64,000 bases of DNA from assembly GCF_036010485.1 (NCBI RefSeq), contig NZ_CP108568.1, positions 1,922,001 to 1,986,000 on the forward strand, read 5' to 3'. Origin of the DNA: Streptomyces sp. NBC_01198 (GTDB lineage Bacteria; Actinomycetota; Actinomycetes; Streptomycetales; Streptomycetaceae). Shown here in pieces: positions 17,132-26,504 of the stretch. The notes under the pieces were generated by a model that did not search any database, was not told the DNA's origin, and saw nothing but the letters and a program-made list of their open reading frames with translations. A program made the position numbers and the translations under genes. Position 1 is the stretch's first letter. Each line of letters begins with the position of its first letter.

Positions 17132-17134
17132 AAC

Positions 17135-19708
17135 TCACAGGCGGGGGTCCACCGGCTCGGATTCCAGGGCCAGGACCGCGAAGACGGGTTCGTGGACGCG
17201 CCACAGGGGCTCGGCGGCGGCGAGCCGGTCGAGGGCTTCAAGGCCGAGGGCGTACTCGCGCAGGGCGAGCGAGCGCTTGTGGCCGAGGGCACGCTGCCGG
17301 AGCCGGGCCAGGTGGACCGGGCGGGTGTACTCCGCGCCGTAGATGATGCGCAGATACTCGCGCCCCCGGCACTTGACGCCCGGCTGCACGAGGCCGCCCT
17401 TGGCGTCGCGGGCCAGCGCGGTGAGCGGCTTGACGACCATGCCCTCGCCGCCATCCGCGGTCAGGGCGAGCCACCAGTCCGTACCGGCCGCCACCGACGC
17501 CTCGTCGCCGGTGTCGACGACCAGCCGCCGGGTGCTGCGCAGCAACCCGGTCGGGTCGGCGTCGACCAGCCGGTCAATGAGGGCCAGCTGCCGGTCCTGC
17601 GGCAGCTCGCCCGCCAGGTTGCGGCCGCGGGCGGCGAGCAGCTGGAACGGTGCGAGGTGGACGCCGTCCAGCCCGTCGGTGGTCCAGCAGTAGCGCCGGT
17701 AGGCCTCGGTGAAGGCCTGCGCGTCGACGGCCCGCTCCTGCTGGCGGGCCAGCAGCTCGGCGACCTCGGCGCCCCGGCCGGCCGCCGCCTCCAGCGCGGC
17801 GAGAGCCGGCGGGAAGGCGGCGCCCGCGGCCGCGCCGACCGCCGCGTACTGCTTGCGCAGCAGCCCGGAGGCCTTCAGCGACCAGGGCAGCAGCTCGGCG
17901 TCGAGCAGCAGCCAGTCGGTGTCCAGCTCGTCCCAGAGCCCGGCCGCGCCGACCGCGGCGCGCACCCGGTCGAGCACCGCCTCCGTGACGGCCGGATCGT
18001 CGAAGAACGGCCGGCCGGTGCGGGTGTGCAGCGCGCCGGTCACCCCGGCGGCGGCGCCGAACCGCTCGGCGGCGACCGCCTCGTCGCGGCAGACCAGGGC
18101 GACCGCGCGGGAGCCCATGTGCTTCTCCTCGCACACCACCTGCCGCACCCCGTCGGCGCGGTAGGAGGCGAAGGCCTCCGCGGGGTGTTCGAGGTAGCCG
18201 TCCCGCGTGGAGGTGGCGCACGGCGCCATGGTCGGCGGCAGGTAGCACAGCAGCCGCGGGTCGACGGCGAAGCGGCTCATCACTTCCAGCGCCGCCGCCG
18301 CGTTCTGCTCGCGCACCGCGAGCCGTCCCAGCAGGGTCGTCTCCACGATCCTGCGGCCCGCGACGTCGTCCAGGTCCAGCGGCCGGCCCTCACGGCCGCC
18401 GGGCGCGTCGGACAGCAGCGGCCTGACCGGCTCGTACCAGACCTGCTCGGCCGGTACGTCCACGATCTCCCGCTCGGGCCAGCGCAGGGCGGTGAGCCGG
18501 CCGCCGAAGACGGCGCCGGTGTCGAGGCAGAGGGTGTTGTTGATCCAGGAGGTGGTGGGGACGGGGGTGTGGCCGTAGACGACGGCGGCGCGGCCGCGGT
18601 AGTCCTCGGCCCAGGGGTAGCGGACCGGCAGGCCGAACTCGTCGGTCTCGCCGGTGGTGTCGCCGTAGAGCGCGTGCGAGCGGACCCGGCCCGAGGTGCG
18701 GCCGTGGTACTTCTCCGGCAGGCCCGCGTGGCAGACCACCAGCCGGCCGCCGTCCAGCACGAAGTGGCTGATCAGGCCGCCGATGAAGTCGGCGGCACGG
18801 CGGCGGAACTCGGGGTCGCGCTCGTCCTCGCGGGCGAACTGCTCGACGGTCTCGGCCAGGCCGTGGGTGAGCTGCACGCGGCGGCCCTTGAGGTGCCGGC
18901 TCAGCTTGTTCTCGTGGTTGCCCGACACGCACAGCGCGGTGCCCGCCTCGACCATGCCCATCACCCGGCGCAGCACGCCGGGACTGTCCGGGCCGCGGTC
19001 GACCAGGTCGCCGACGAAGACCGCGGTACGGCCCGCCGGGTGCCGGCCGTCGTCGTAGCCGAGCTTGGCGAGCAGCGTCTCCAGCTCGGAGCTGCAGCCG
19101 TGGACGTCGCCGATCACGTCGAAGGGGCCGGTGAGGTGGCGCAGGTCGTTGTAGGCCGGCTCGATGGCGATCCTGGCCGCGTCGATCTCGGCGGTGCCGC
19201 GCAGGATGTGGATCTTGCGGAAGCCCTCGCGCTCCAGGCCCCGCAGCGAGCGGCGCAGCTCGCGCTGGTGCCGCTGGATGACGTGCCGGGCCATGCCCGC
19301 CCGGTCGGGGCGTGCCGCGTTGCGCTCGGCGCACACCTGCTCGGGGACGTCGAGCACGATGGCGATCGGCAGCACGTCGTGCTCCCTGGCCAGCGCCACC
19401 AGCTGCCTGCGGCTCTCCTGCTGCACGCTGGTGGCGTCCACGACGGTGCGGCGGCCGGCCGCCAGCCGCTTGCCCGCGATGTAGTGCAGCACGTCGAAGG
19501 CGTCGCGGGTGGCGCTCTGGTCGTTCGCGTCGTCGCTGACCAGCGCGCGGCAGAAGTCGGAGGAGATCACCTCGGTGGGTGCGAAGTGCCGGGCGGCGAA
19601 GGTGGACTTGCCGGAGCCGGTGGCGCCGATCAGCACCACCAGGGACAGGTCGGTGACAGCGAGGGTGCGGAGAGCGGCGGTGGCGCCGTCCCGGGCGTCG
19701 TCGGTCAT
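17135..19708 (-). CDS. pnkp: Bacterial RNA-repair polynucleotide kinase-phosphatase-ligase
   Basis: A three-domain cytoplasmic RNA end-healing and sealing enzyme, 857 residues, the usual Pnkp size. The kinase domain has P-loop GATGSGKST at residues 28-36. The central metallophosphatase has GDVHG, GDLVDRG and GNHE. The C-terminal adenylyltransferase/ligase domain has EEKHMGSRA with nucleotidyl acceptor Lys529, and later [11 protein letters not shown] 19708 overlaps the hen1 stop as ATGA. In the known bacterial system Pnkp heals and seals RNA cut by ribotoxins, and Hen1 methylates the break to prevent recutting. All catalytic motifs appear intact. Confidence 0.96.
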   Translation of the reverse strand: MTDDARDGATAALRTLAVTDLSLVVLIGATGSGKSTFAARHFAPTEVISSDFCRALVSDDANDQSATRDAFDVLHYIAGKRLAAGRRTVVDATSVQQESRRQLVALAREHDVLPIAIVLDVPEQVCAERNAARPDRAGMARHVIQRHQRELRRSLRGLEREGFRKIHILRGTAEIDAARIAIEPAYNDLRHLTGPFDVIGDVHGCSSELETLLAKLGYDDGRHPAGRTAVFVGDLVDRGPDSPGVLRRVMGMVEAGTALCVSGNHENKLSRHLKGRRVQLTHGLAETVEQFAREDERDPEFRRRAADFIGGLISHFVLDGGRLVVCHAGLPEKYHGRTSGRVRSHALYGDTTGETDEFGLPVRYPWAEDYRGRAAVVYGHTPVPTTSWINNTLCLDTGAVFGGRLTALRWPEREIVDVPAEQVWYEPVRPLLSDAPGGREGRPLDLDDVAGRRIVETTLLGRLAVREQNAAAALEVMSRFAVDPRLLCYLPPTMAPCATSTRDGYLEHPAEAFASYRADGVRQVVCEEKHMGSRAVALVCRDEAVAAERFGAAAGVTGALHTRTGRPFFDDPAVTEAVLDRVRAAVGAAGLWDELDTDWLLLDAELLPWSLKASGLLRKQYAAVGAAAGAAFPPALAALEAAAGRGAEVAELLARQQERAVDAQAFTEAYRRYCWTTDGLDGVHLAPFQLLAARGRNLAGELPQDRQLALIDRLVDADPTGLLRSTRRLVVDTGDEASVAAGTDWWLALTADGGEGMVVKPLTALARDAKGGLVQPGVKCRGREYLRIIYGAEYTRPVHLARLRQRALGHKRSLALREYALGLEALDRLAAAEPLWRVHEPVFAVLALESEPVDPRL

Positions 19709-21198
19709 GCCGCGTCCTCCTTCTTCTTCTCGTGGGTGTCGGTACGGTCGCTGCCGTCGCCGCCGGTGAAGTGCGCGAGCTGGGTGGGCGGGCCGGCCTC
19801 GGGGTCGTCCGGGCCTACCGGGCGGAACTCCACGGTGTAGCCGTAGCGGCCGGCCACGGCCGCCGCCCAGTCGCGGAATTCCCGCCGTGTCCACTCGAAG
19901 CGGTGGTCGGCGTGCCGGCGCCGGCCGGCCGGCAGCGTCTCCCAGCGCACGTTGTACTCGACGTTCGGCGTCGTCACGATCACCGTCCGGGGGCGGGCGG
20001 CGCCGAAGACGGCGTATTCGAGCGCGGGCAGCCGCGGCAGGTCCAGGTGCTCGACGACCTCGCTGAGCACCGCCGCGTCATAACCCTTGAGCCGCTTGTC
20101 GGTGTACGCCAGCGAGCCCTGGAGCAGCGTGAGGCGGGAGGACTGCCGCTCGCCCATCCGGTCCAGGTGCAGCCGGCGGGCGGCCATCTCCAGGGCCCGC
20201 ACCGAGACGTCGACTCCGACGATCTCGGTGAAGCGCGGCTCCTTGAGCAGCGCGGCCACCAACTGGCCCTGGCCGCAGCCCAGGTCGAGCACCCGGGCGG
20301 CGCCGGCCGACCGCAGCCCGGCCAGGATCGCCTCGCGGCGCTGCACCGCGAGCGGCGCCGGCCGCTCCTCGGTGCCGTCCGGCTGCTCGGCCTCGACGGC
20401 GTTGTCGATCTGCTCGACCGCCACGTCGTCGGCGTCGGCCAGCCGCACCAGCTCAAGGCGCTCGTCGGCCTCCCGGGTGAGCGACCAGCGCCGGGCCAGA
20501 TAGCGCCGGGTGATCAGCCGCTGCTCGGGGTGGCCGGCCAGCCAGCCCTCGCCGAACCGCAGCAGCTTGTCCACCTCGTCGGCGGACACCCAGTAGTGCT
20601 TGGCGTCGTCCAGCACCGGCAGCAGGACGTAGAGGTGCCGCAGCGCGTCGGACAGCCGCAGCTCGCCCTCCAGCACCAGCCCCACGTAGCGCGAGTCGCC
20701 CCACTCGGGGAAGTGGTCGTCCAGCCGCACCGGCTGCGCCGTCACCTGCCACCCCAGCGGCTCGAACAGCCGGGCCACCAGCGCCGGTCCGCCGCGGGCG
20801 GGCACCGCGGGCACCTCGACCCGCAGCGGCAGTGTTGCAGCGGCCCGCTCGGGCAGCGTGCGGCACTCGCCGCGCAGGGCGCTGGCGAACACCGTCCGCA
20901 GCGCCACCGCCAGCAGCGACGAGGCCGCGTACGGCCGGTCGTTCACATACTGCGCCAGTGCCGCGTCCGGCGCCCCGCCCCTGCCCTTGCCGCGTCCGCG
21001 GCGCACGAGGGCCGGCGGATCGACTTCGAGCAGCAGCGCGGCCGTGCACCGCTCCGCGGTCGCCTCGGGGTAGAAGACGTGCGCGTCACCGTAGGAGGTG
21101 GCGAAGACCTGGGCCCTGCCCGGGTGCTTGTGCAGCAGATACCCGAGGTCCGTCGCCGGAGCCGCGGCGCTGCCTGTGGTGGAGATCGTCAGGAACAC
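19705..21198 (-). CDS. hen1: 3'-terminal RNA ribose 2'-O-methyltransferase Hen1
   Basis: Adds a 2'-O-methyl group to the 3' end of cleaved RNA before Pnkp ligation. The 497-residue protein begins at GTG 21198, giving the family start FLTISTTG. The N-terminal half supports ligase activation. The C-terminal methyltransferase has SAM motif LDLGCGQGQL near residue 305, the metal-site segment SEVVEHLDLPRL and the later FEWTRREFRDW. The stop overlaps the pnkp start by four bases, so the two proteins are probably made together. No partner toxin gene is adjacent. Confidence 0.95.
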   Translation of the reverse strand: MFLTISTTGSAAAPATDLGYLLHKHPGRAQVFATSYGDAHVFYPEATAERCTAALLLEVDPPALVRRGRGKGRGGAPDAALAQYVNDRPYAASSLLAVALRTVFASALRGECRTLPERAAATLPLRVEVPAVPARGGPALVARLFEPLGWQVTAQPVRLDDHFPEWGDSRYVGLVLEGELRLSDALRHLYVLLPVLDDAKHYWVSADEVDKLLRFGEGWLAGHPEQRLITRRYLARRWSLTREADERLELVRLADADDVAVEQIDNAVEAEQPDGTEERPAPLAVQRREAILAGLRSAGAARVLDLGCGQGQLVAALLKEPRFTEIVGVDVSVRALEMAARRLHLDRMGERQSSRLTLLQGSLAYTDKRLKGYDAAVLSEVVEHLDLPRLPALEYAVFGAARPRTVIVTTPNVEYNVRWETLPAGRRRHADHRFEWTRREFRDWAAAVAGRYGYTVEFRPVGPDDPEAGPPTQLAHFTGGDGSDRTDTHEKKKEDAA

Positions 21199-21338
21199 CT
21201 GCCCGATTATCCCCACCGCCGAGGTCGCCGCCCAGGCGTTTTCTCCCCGGTGACCGCACCCGGGCACGTGACGCCCCGCCAGGTCCCGCACCGCGGCGCA
21301 CCGCGGGCGCCCGCGCGCCCGGCGCCGGTGAGGGCGCG

Positions 21339-22298
21339 TCAGGGCAGGGCGGCGCGCAGGGCGCTGACGGTGGACGGCCCGACCCGGCAGCAGCCGCCGA
21401 TCAGCCGGGCGCCGGAGGCGTGCCAGGCGGTCGCGAGGCCCGGGTCGAGCGTGGGGGCGCCCTCCCAGCCGCGGGCCACGGCATTCCACCGCTCCCCGCT
21501 GTTCGGGTAGGCCACCGCCGGCTTCCCGGTGACCGCTGTCGCCAGCTCCACCGCGGGCAGCACGTCCCGCGGTGCGCAGCAGTTGACGCCCACCGCGACC
21601 ACCTCGTCGCGGCCCGCGGCCACCGCGAAGGCCTCGGCCAGCGGCTGGCCGGCCCTGGTGCGGTCGCCGTCGGCGGTGTAGGACAGCCACACCGGCAGAC
21701 CCGTGGGCGCCGCAGCACGCAGCATCGCCTCGGCCTCGTCGATGTCCGGCACCGTCTCCAGGGCGAGCAGGTCGGGTGCGGCGGCTGCCGCCGCCTCGAT
21801 CCTCCGCCGGTGGAAGTCCGCCAGATCGCGGACCGTCAGGCCGTAGCGCCCGCGGTACTCGCTGCCGTCGGCGAGCACCGCTCCGTACGGCCCGACCGAT
21901 GCCGCCACCCGCACTCCCGGCCGGCCCGCCGCCGCCCGGCGGGCCAGGTCCACACTGCGGCGCAGCAGCGCCGACGCCTCGGCCCGCCCGATGCCGCGGC
22001 GGGCGAAGCCCTCGTAGCCGGCCTGGTAGCCCGAGGTGATCAGCACATCCGCGCCCGCCCTGACATACGCGCGGTGGGCCGCCTCGATCTGTCCTGGGTC
22101 GTCGGCGAGCAGCCGGGCTGTCCACAGCGGGTCGGACAGGTCGCAGCCCTGGTCGGCGAGCTGGTTGGACAGACCCCCGTCCAGCACCAGGGTGCCGCCC
22201 GCCGCCAGCAGCGCCGCCAACTCCCCCGCGGGAGCGGGCGGCACGGCAGGCGGGGCACCCGGCGGTACGGCCGGCGGGTCCGCGGGCGGCGGGGGCAT
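21339..22298 (-). CDS. mmuM: Homocysteine S-methyltransferase
   Basis: Transfers methyl from S-methylmethionine or SAM to homocysteine, giving methionine. The 319-residue protein has an unusual ~25-residue Pro/Ala-rich N-terminus before the barrel start TLVLDGGLSNQL. The zinc cysteines are visible as VNCCAP and, at the C-terminus, GGCCR. Its start lies 9 bases after the LLM oxidoreductase stop, so the two are probably cotranscribed. The start codon is uncertain because the proline-rich leader is not family-typical. Confidence 0.88.
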   Translation of the reverse strand: MPPPPADPPAVPPGAPPAVPPAPAGELAALLAAGGTLVLDGGLSNQLADQGCDLSDPLWTARLLADDPGQIEAAHRAYVRAGADVLITSGYQAGYEGFARRGIGRAEASALLRRSVDLARRAAAGRPGVRVAASVGPYGAVLADGSEYRGRYGLTVRDLADFHRRRIEAAAAAAPDLLALETVPDIDEAEAMLRAAAPTGLPVWLSYTADGDRTRAGQPLAEAFAVAAGRDEVVAVGVNCCAPRDVLPAVELATAVTGKPAVAYPNSGERWNAVARGWEGAPTLDPGLATAWHASGARLIGGCCRVGPSTVSALRAALP

Positions 22299-22307
22299 GA
22301 CGGCGCC

Positions 22308-23228
22308 TCAGCCCAGCTGCGGCTTGACCTGGGTGGCGACCAGCTCCAGGTGGTCCAGGTCGCTGAGGTCCATGGTCTGGAGGTAGATCCGGCTGGCGCC
22401 CTGCTCGGCGTAACGCCCGATCTTCTCCACGACCTCCGCCGGCGAGCCCGCCAGCCCGTTCTCCTTCAGCTCCTCGACCTCGCGGCCGATCGCCGCGGCC
22501 CGCCGCGCCACCTCCGCGTCGTCCTTGCCGACGCAGACCACCAGCGCGTTCGAATACACCATGCTGTCGGCCGGGCGCCCGGCCGCCCGCACCGCCTCGC
22601 GGACCCGCCCGATCTGCCGGCCGGAGTCCTCGATCGAGGCGAACGGCACGTTGAACTCGTCGGCGTAACGGGCCGCCAGCTCCGGGGTGCGCCTGGCACC
22701 CATGCCGCCGATCAGCACCGGCACCTTGGCCTGCGCGGGCTTCGGCAGCGCGGGAGAGTCCTTGAGCTGGTAGAACTCCCCCTCGAAGTCGAAGGTCTTG
22801 CCGACCGGGGTGGCCCACAGCCCGGTGATCACCGCCAGCTGCTCGGCGAGCCGGCTGATCTTCTCCTTCGGGAACGGAATGCCGTAGGCGGTGTGCTCCG
22901 CCTCGAACCAGCCGGCACCGAGTCCGAACTCGACCCTGCCGCCCGACATCGCGTCCACCTGCGCCACCTGGATGGCCAGCACACCGGGCAGCCGGAAGGT
23001 GCCGGCCGTCATCAGGGTGCCGAGCTTGATCCGGCTGGTCTCCCGGGCGAGGCCGGCCAGCGTGATCCACGCGTCCGTGGGTCCCGGCAGCCCGTCGCCG
23101 CCCATCGTCAGATAGTGGTCCGACCGGAAGAAGGCGTCGAAGCCGAGGTCTTCCGTCGCCTTGGCCACCGCGAGCAGCGTGTCGTAGTCGGCCCCCTGCT
23201 GGGGCTCGGTGAAGATTCGCAGATCCAT
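22308..23228 (-). CDS. LLM-class F420-dependent oxidoreductase
   Basis: A 306-residue TIM-barrel protein of the luciferase-like monooxygenase superfamily. It begins MDLRIFTEPQQGADY and contains FFRSDHYLTM, LGTLMTAGTFRLPG, and GGRVEFGLGAGWFEAEH, all typical of F420-dependent members in actinobacteria. C-terminal GGMGARRTPELAARYADEFN also matches. ATG 23228 is preferred because AGGATGGGGG lies just upstream. It probably uses coenzyme F420H2, with an unknown substrate. It runs into mmuM with a 9-base gap. Confidence 0.9.
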   Translation of the reverse strand: MDLRIFTEPQQGADYDTLLAVAKATEDLGFDAFFRSDHYLTMGGDGLPGPTDAWITLAGLARETSRIKLGTLMTAGTFRLPGVLAIQVAQVDAMSGGRVEFGLGAGWFEAEHTAYGIPFPKEKISRLAEQLAVITGLWATPVGKTFDFEGEFYQLKDSPALPKPAQAKVPVLIGGMGARRTPELAARYADEFNVPFASIEDSGRQIGRVREAVRAAGRPADSMVYSNALVVCVGKDDAEVARRAAAIGREVEELKENGLAGSPAEVVEKIGRYAEQGASRIYLQTMDLSDLDHLELVATQVKPQLG

Positions 23229-23273
23229 TCCCCCATCCTGCACTCATCGCGCGCCCGCCCGTCAATCGACGCA

Positions 23274-23732
23274 TCACCCTCCCCCCTCCCCCGGTGTCCG
23301 CTCGCCGCCGGCCAGGGTCCGCACCCGGTCCTTGGCCTCGTCCACCGCGTCCAGCGCCTCGATGCACCGCCAGTAGGCCCCCTCGTCCTGCACCGCGCTG
23401 GTGAGCCCCACCAGGGCATGGGTGATCTCCCCGAGCAGCACGCGAAGCGCCCGCAACGTCCCCGCCGGGTCGCGGACCGCGGTCAGCCGGGCCGCCCGTG
23501 GCGGCCCCGTCCCCGCAGCGAGCACCGGTCCCGCCCGGCCCGCCCGTGCTGCCCAGCCGGCCGGGCCCGGCGCACCCGCCGGCGCCGCCGACCGCTGCTC
23601 CCCGGCGGCCAGCAGCCGGTCCACCGCCTCGACCAGCTCGCCCGCCTGCCAGGCCTCCTCGATGACGTCCTCGGGCTGCGGCTCCCCCCGCATCACCCGC
23701 TCCGACTCCGCCACCAGTCGTGCCGCGTCCAT
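23274..23732 (-). CDS. DUF6099-like small actinobacterial protein
   Basis: A 152-residue protein of unknown function. It starts MDAARLVAESERVM and contains EEAWQAGELVEAVDRLLAA, which I recall as the DUF6099 family in Streptomyces. The middle is an Ala/Pro/Gly-rich linker. The C-terminal part ALRVLLGEITHALVGLTSAV looks helical. No signal peptide, membrane segment or catalytic motif is seen. It is codirectional with the LLM gene 45 bases downstream. Confidence 0.65.
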   Translation of the reverse strand: MDAARLVAESERVMRGEPQPEDVIEEAWQAGELVEAVDRLLAAGEQRSAAPAGAPGPAGWAARAGRAGPVLAAGTGPPRAARLTAVRDPAGTLRALRVLLGEITHALVGLTSAVQDEGAYWRCIEALDAVDEAKDRVRTLAGGERTPGEGGG

Positions 23733-23868
23733 CTGCGCACCCCCTCGACCCCGGCGGTGGTGACCCCTTCACCACCTGCCGACATCACTCAGCGTGACAC
23801 AGTCTCACCCGGAACCAAAAGGTCGTTCCCGACATCTGTGGATAACCCCGCACCTGTGGACAACCGCG

Positions 23869-24240
23869 TCATCCGGCCCGCGGGCCGGGCGGCCGGACGG
23901 TGGGGGGCCGGACGGTGGGGGGGAAGCGCTTCTCGTTCCTGTCGATCTTGGCGGCGAGCGCGGCCGCCAGGTCGATCTCCAGCACGGCACAGAACTGCAG
24001 CAGGTAGGCCAGCACGTCCGCGACCTCGTCGCGCACCCGGTGCGCCGACTCGGGGTCCGCCATCACCGCTGACGCCTGCTCGGGCGTGAGCCATTGGAAG
24101 ATCTCCAGCAGCTCCCCCGCCTCGACGCTCAGCGCGGCGGCCAGATTCTTCGGTAGGTGGAAGGGCTGCCAGTCACGGGCTGCGGCGAATTCGACCAGGC
24201 GGCGCTGCAAGGCGGCTAGGTCCGATGGTTGTCCGGTCAC
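23869..24240 (-). CDS. MazG-like nucleotide pyrophosphohydrolase
   Basis: A 123-residue all-alpha NTP pyrophosphohydrolase of the MazG/RS21-C6 group, which removes non-canonical or excess nucleoside triphosphates. The metal motifs are visible: EAGELLEIFQW near residue 40 and DEVADVLAYLLQF near residue 72. The C-terminus KIDRNEKRFPP is typical and is followed by a short Pro/Arg tail. GTG 24240 overlaps the stop of the upstream ATPase gene (GTGA), so translation is probably coupled. Confidence 0.88.
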   Translation of the reverse strand: MTGQPSDLAALQRRLVEFAAARDWQPFHLPKNLAAALSVEAGELLEIFQWLTPEQASAVMADPESAHRVRDEVADVLAYLLQFCAVLEIDLAAALAAKIDRNEKRFPPTVRPPTVRPPGPRAG

Positions 24241-25727
24241 CCCGACTGGTCTACCGCATCGCCGCAGCCCTCCTCCTCCCGCCCCACCCCCTCGGCCGCC
24301 CTGCCGGCCGCCGCCACACCTCCGCTGCCGTCCGGCGTGGCCGGATCCGGGCCCGCGCCCGCGGCCCCCACCGGGTCACCGCCCGGCTCGACGCGCCGGC
24401 CGGGGGCCCGCCCGCCGGGCACGTCCCCGCCCCGGGCGCCGCCCCCGCGTGCGCCGCCCTGACCTGCGTCCCGCTGCCCGCCCGGGCCCGGACGTCCCGC
24501 CCCGCCGTCCGCCTCGCCCTGGTCCTGCGCGGGCACCCGGCGGCCCTCGCCGAGCCGGGCGACCGTCACACCGCCGAGGCCCTGCGCGCAGTCCGGGTCC
24601 TGGACCGTGCCGAGCAGCCGGATGTGGCCGCGGGCGGCGGCCACCCCGGCGAGCCGCAGCAGTTCGCGCAACTGCCGCCGGTCCAGGCCCAGATCGAGGC
24701 CGTCGCCCAGCACGGTGAGCACCTGGCCGGCCGGCAGCAGCTCCGTACTGGTGTCGACGTCCAGCACACCGGGGCCGGTCAGCAGCACCAACGCCAGGGC
24801 CACGAAACGCAGTTCACCGTCGCCCAGCCGGTCGACCGGCACCACGCCGAGCGGACCGCGGTCCACAGCGGCGATCACCGCGTCCAGCGGCGTGCGCCCG
24901 TCGCACGGCGGCAGCAGCGTCCGCAGCACGGTCAGGCCCTCGACCGGCGGGCTGCACACCGCACGCACCGCGTTGACCAGCGCCGCGTGCCGCGTACCGC
25001 ACTCCCCCTCGGTCCTGGCCAGGACGGCGGAGAGGTTGTCGCAGGCCGCCCGCAGCCGCCCGTCGCCCCGCGGCACGGGCGAGCGCATCAGCTCGGGCCG
25101 CGGCGCCACCGGGAAGATCCCGCGCAGCGCCACCACCAGCTGCTCGGCCGCGGCGAGCACCAGCCGCTGGCCGTCCGTGCGCCCGGAGACCCGCAGCGGC
25201 AGCAGCGCGCTGGCCAGGACGTTGTCCGGCAGCGGCGCCCGGGTCACCGAGACCTCGCCCGCGGTGTGCCAGGCGGCCTGCACGGTGCGCCGGGCCGGGT
25301 CGCGCAACGCCGTGGTCAGCAGGGTCTCGCCGGCGCCGGTCAGCCGCTCGCCGACGATCCGCAGCGTCGGTTCCGCCTGCACCGCCACGTCCAGCCGCAC
25401 CGGGCCGACCGGGCCGGTCACCGTGCAGCCGATCCGGAAGCCGCGCCGTCCCTGCGCGTCCGGCTGCGCCCCCTGCGGCACGCACGCCGCCGCACCGCCG
25501 TGCACCACGGAGCCGAAGACCTCGGCGAGTTCGGCGCCGCAGGCCAGCCGGCCGAGCGCGGCGAGCCCTTCGAGCACGCTGGACTTGCCGGTGCCGCTGC
25601 CGCCGGTGAGCAGGGTGAGCGGGCCGAGCGCGAAGGTCGCCCCGCGGTGTGACTTGAAGGCGGACAGCCGCAGTTCGGTGACGACGGGGCGGTCGTGACC
25701 GGCGTCCTTGGGCGCACTGGTGCTCAT
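24237..25727 (-). CDS. SMC/RecF-like AAA ATPase with long Gly/Pro-rich tail
   Basis: A 496-residue protein with a RecF-type start (LRLSAFKSHRGATFALG) and Walker A GGSGTGKSS near residue 42. The middle includes LGDGELRFVALALVLLTGPG, in the position of an ABC-type signature and Walker B of predicted AAA_21-like ATPases. The last ~110 residues are low-complexity Gly/Ala/Arg/Pro/Asp. ATG 25727 is used. Its stop overlaps the MazG-like start. Together they could form a small nucleotide-surveillance unit, but the pairing alone does not prove it. Confidence 0.75.
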   Translation of the reverse strand: MSTSAPKDAGHDRPVVTELRLSAFKSHRGATFALGPLTLLTGGSGTGKSSVLEGLAALGRLACGAELAEVFGSVVHGGAAACVPQGAQPDAQGRRGFRIGCTVTGPVGPVRLDVAVQAEPTLRIVGERLTGAGETLLTTALRDPARRTVQAAWHTAGEVSVTRAPLPDNVLASALLPLRVSGRTDGQRLVLAAAEQLVVALRGIFPVAPRPELMRSPVPRGDGRLRAACDNLSAVLARTEGECGTRHAALVNAVRAVCSPPVEGLTVLRTLLPPCDGRTPLDAVIAAVDRGPLGVVPVDRLGDGELRFVALALVLLTGPGVLDVDTSTELLPAGQVLTVLGDGLDLGLDRRQLRELLRLAGVAAARGHIRLLGTVQDPDCAQGLGGVTVARLGEGRRVPAQDQGEADGGAGRPGPGGQRDAGQGGARGGGARGGDVPGGRAPGRRVEPGGDPVGAAGAGPDPATPDGSGGVAAAGRAAEGVGREEEGCGDAVDQSG

Positions 25728-25904
25728 GGCCGCGAACGTAACCAGCGTCCGGCCTGCCGAACCGTTCCAGCGGCCTCGGGTAACTCGAACGAGGGACATC
25801 GTGCATGATCTGCGGATATCCGGAAATCACATCCCCTGCCCACCGGACCTGCCGTTTCACGTCGGTGCATGTGCCTGTCGGTGCCCCCGGTTACGGTGGC
25901 AGGC

Positions 25905-26456
25905 GTGACCACGACCAGCACCAGATATGTCGCGCTGCTGCGCGGGATCAACGTCGGGGGCAAGGCGAGAGTCCCGATGCAGACGCTGCGCGACCTGCTC
26001 GCCTCGATCGGCGGCAGCGCGATCCGTACGCACCTGCAGAGCGGGAACGCCGTCTTCACCCACCAGGACCGCGATCCGCAGCAGCTGGCCGGCGCGCTGC
26101 AGCAGGCGCTGGCCGACGAGTTGGGCCTGACCATCACCTGCATGGTGCGCACCGCCGAGGATCTGCGGCGGGTCGTGGCGGCGAATCCGTTCGACATGAC
26201 CGGGATCGACGGTTCGCGCTTCCTGGTGATCTTCCTCGCCGGTCCCGTCCCGCTCGACCGGCTAGCGACGATCGACCCCGCGGCCTACGCGCCGGACGAG
26301 GTCCGGCCGGGCGAGCGCGAGCTCTACGCCCATCTCCCCGACTCCATCCGCAATTCGAAGCTCGCCGCGCGCCTCACCGACCGCGGCCTGGGCGTGCCGG
26401 CCACCAACCGCAACTGGAACACGGTCACCAAGCTGCTGGAGCTCAGCGACAGCTGA
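25905..26456 (+). CDS. DUF1697 protein
   Basis: A 183-residue protein of the widespread DUF1697 family, with no known activity. The diagnostic start YVALLRGINVGGKARVPM and the following HLQSGNAVF are clear. The C-terminus ends with ATNRNWNTVTKLLEL, also diagnostic. GTG 25905 is taken as start since the family match begins soon after; the ribosome site is weak. It stands alone, divergent from the ATPase gene. Confidence 0.9.
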   Translation: MTTTSTRYVALLRGINVGGKARVPMQTLRDLLASIGGSAIRTHLQSGNAVFTHQDRDPQQLAGALQQALADELGLTITCMVRTAEDLRRVVAANPFDMTGIDGSRFLVIFLAGPVPLDRLATIDPAAYAPDEVRPGERELYAHLPDSIRNSKLAARLTDRGLGVPATNRNWNTVTKLLELSDS

Positions 26457-26504
26457 CGGTTCCCCACACCGGGGCGGGCGGGCCACGGTTCGGCAGCAGG
26501 GCGG

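Noticed and set aside
17045..19840. Rightward frame opposite pnkp
   Set aside because: Antisense shadow, low-complexity and no family signal, while pnkp shows all catalytic motifs.
19705..23775. One leftward frame of about 4 kb open across hen1 and beyond
   Set aside because: Only its hen1 part (to 21198) matches a family. The rest is antisense or out-of-frame shadow of mmuM and the LLM gene, with Gly/Arg-rich composition typical of GC-rich shadows.
20832..24089. Long rightward frame across the hen1/mmuM/LLM region
   Set aside because: Arg/Pro/Gly-rich with no recognisable motif and fully antisense to well-supported genes.
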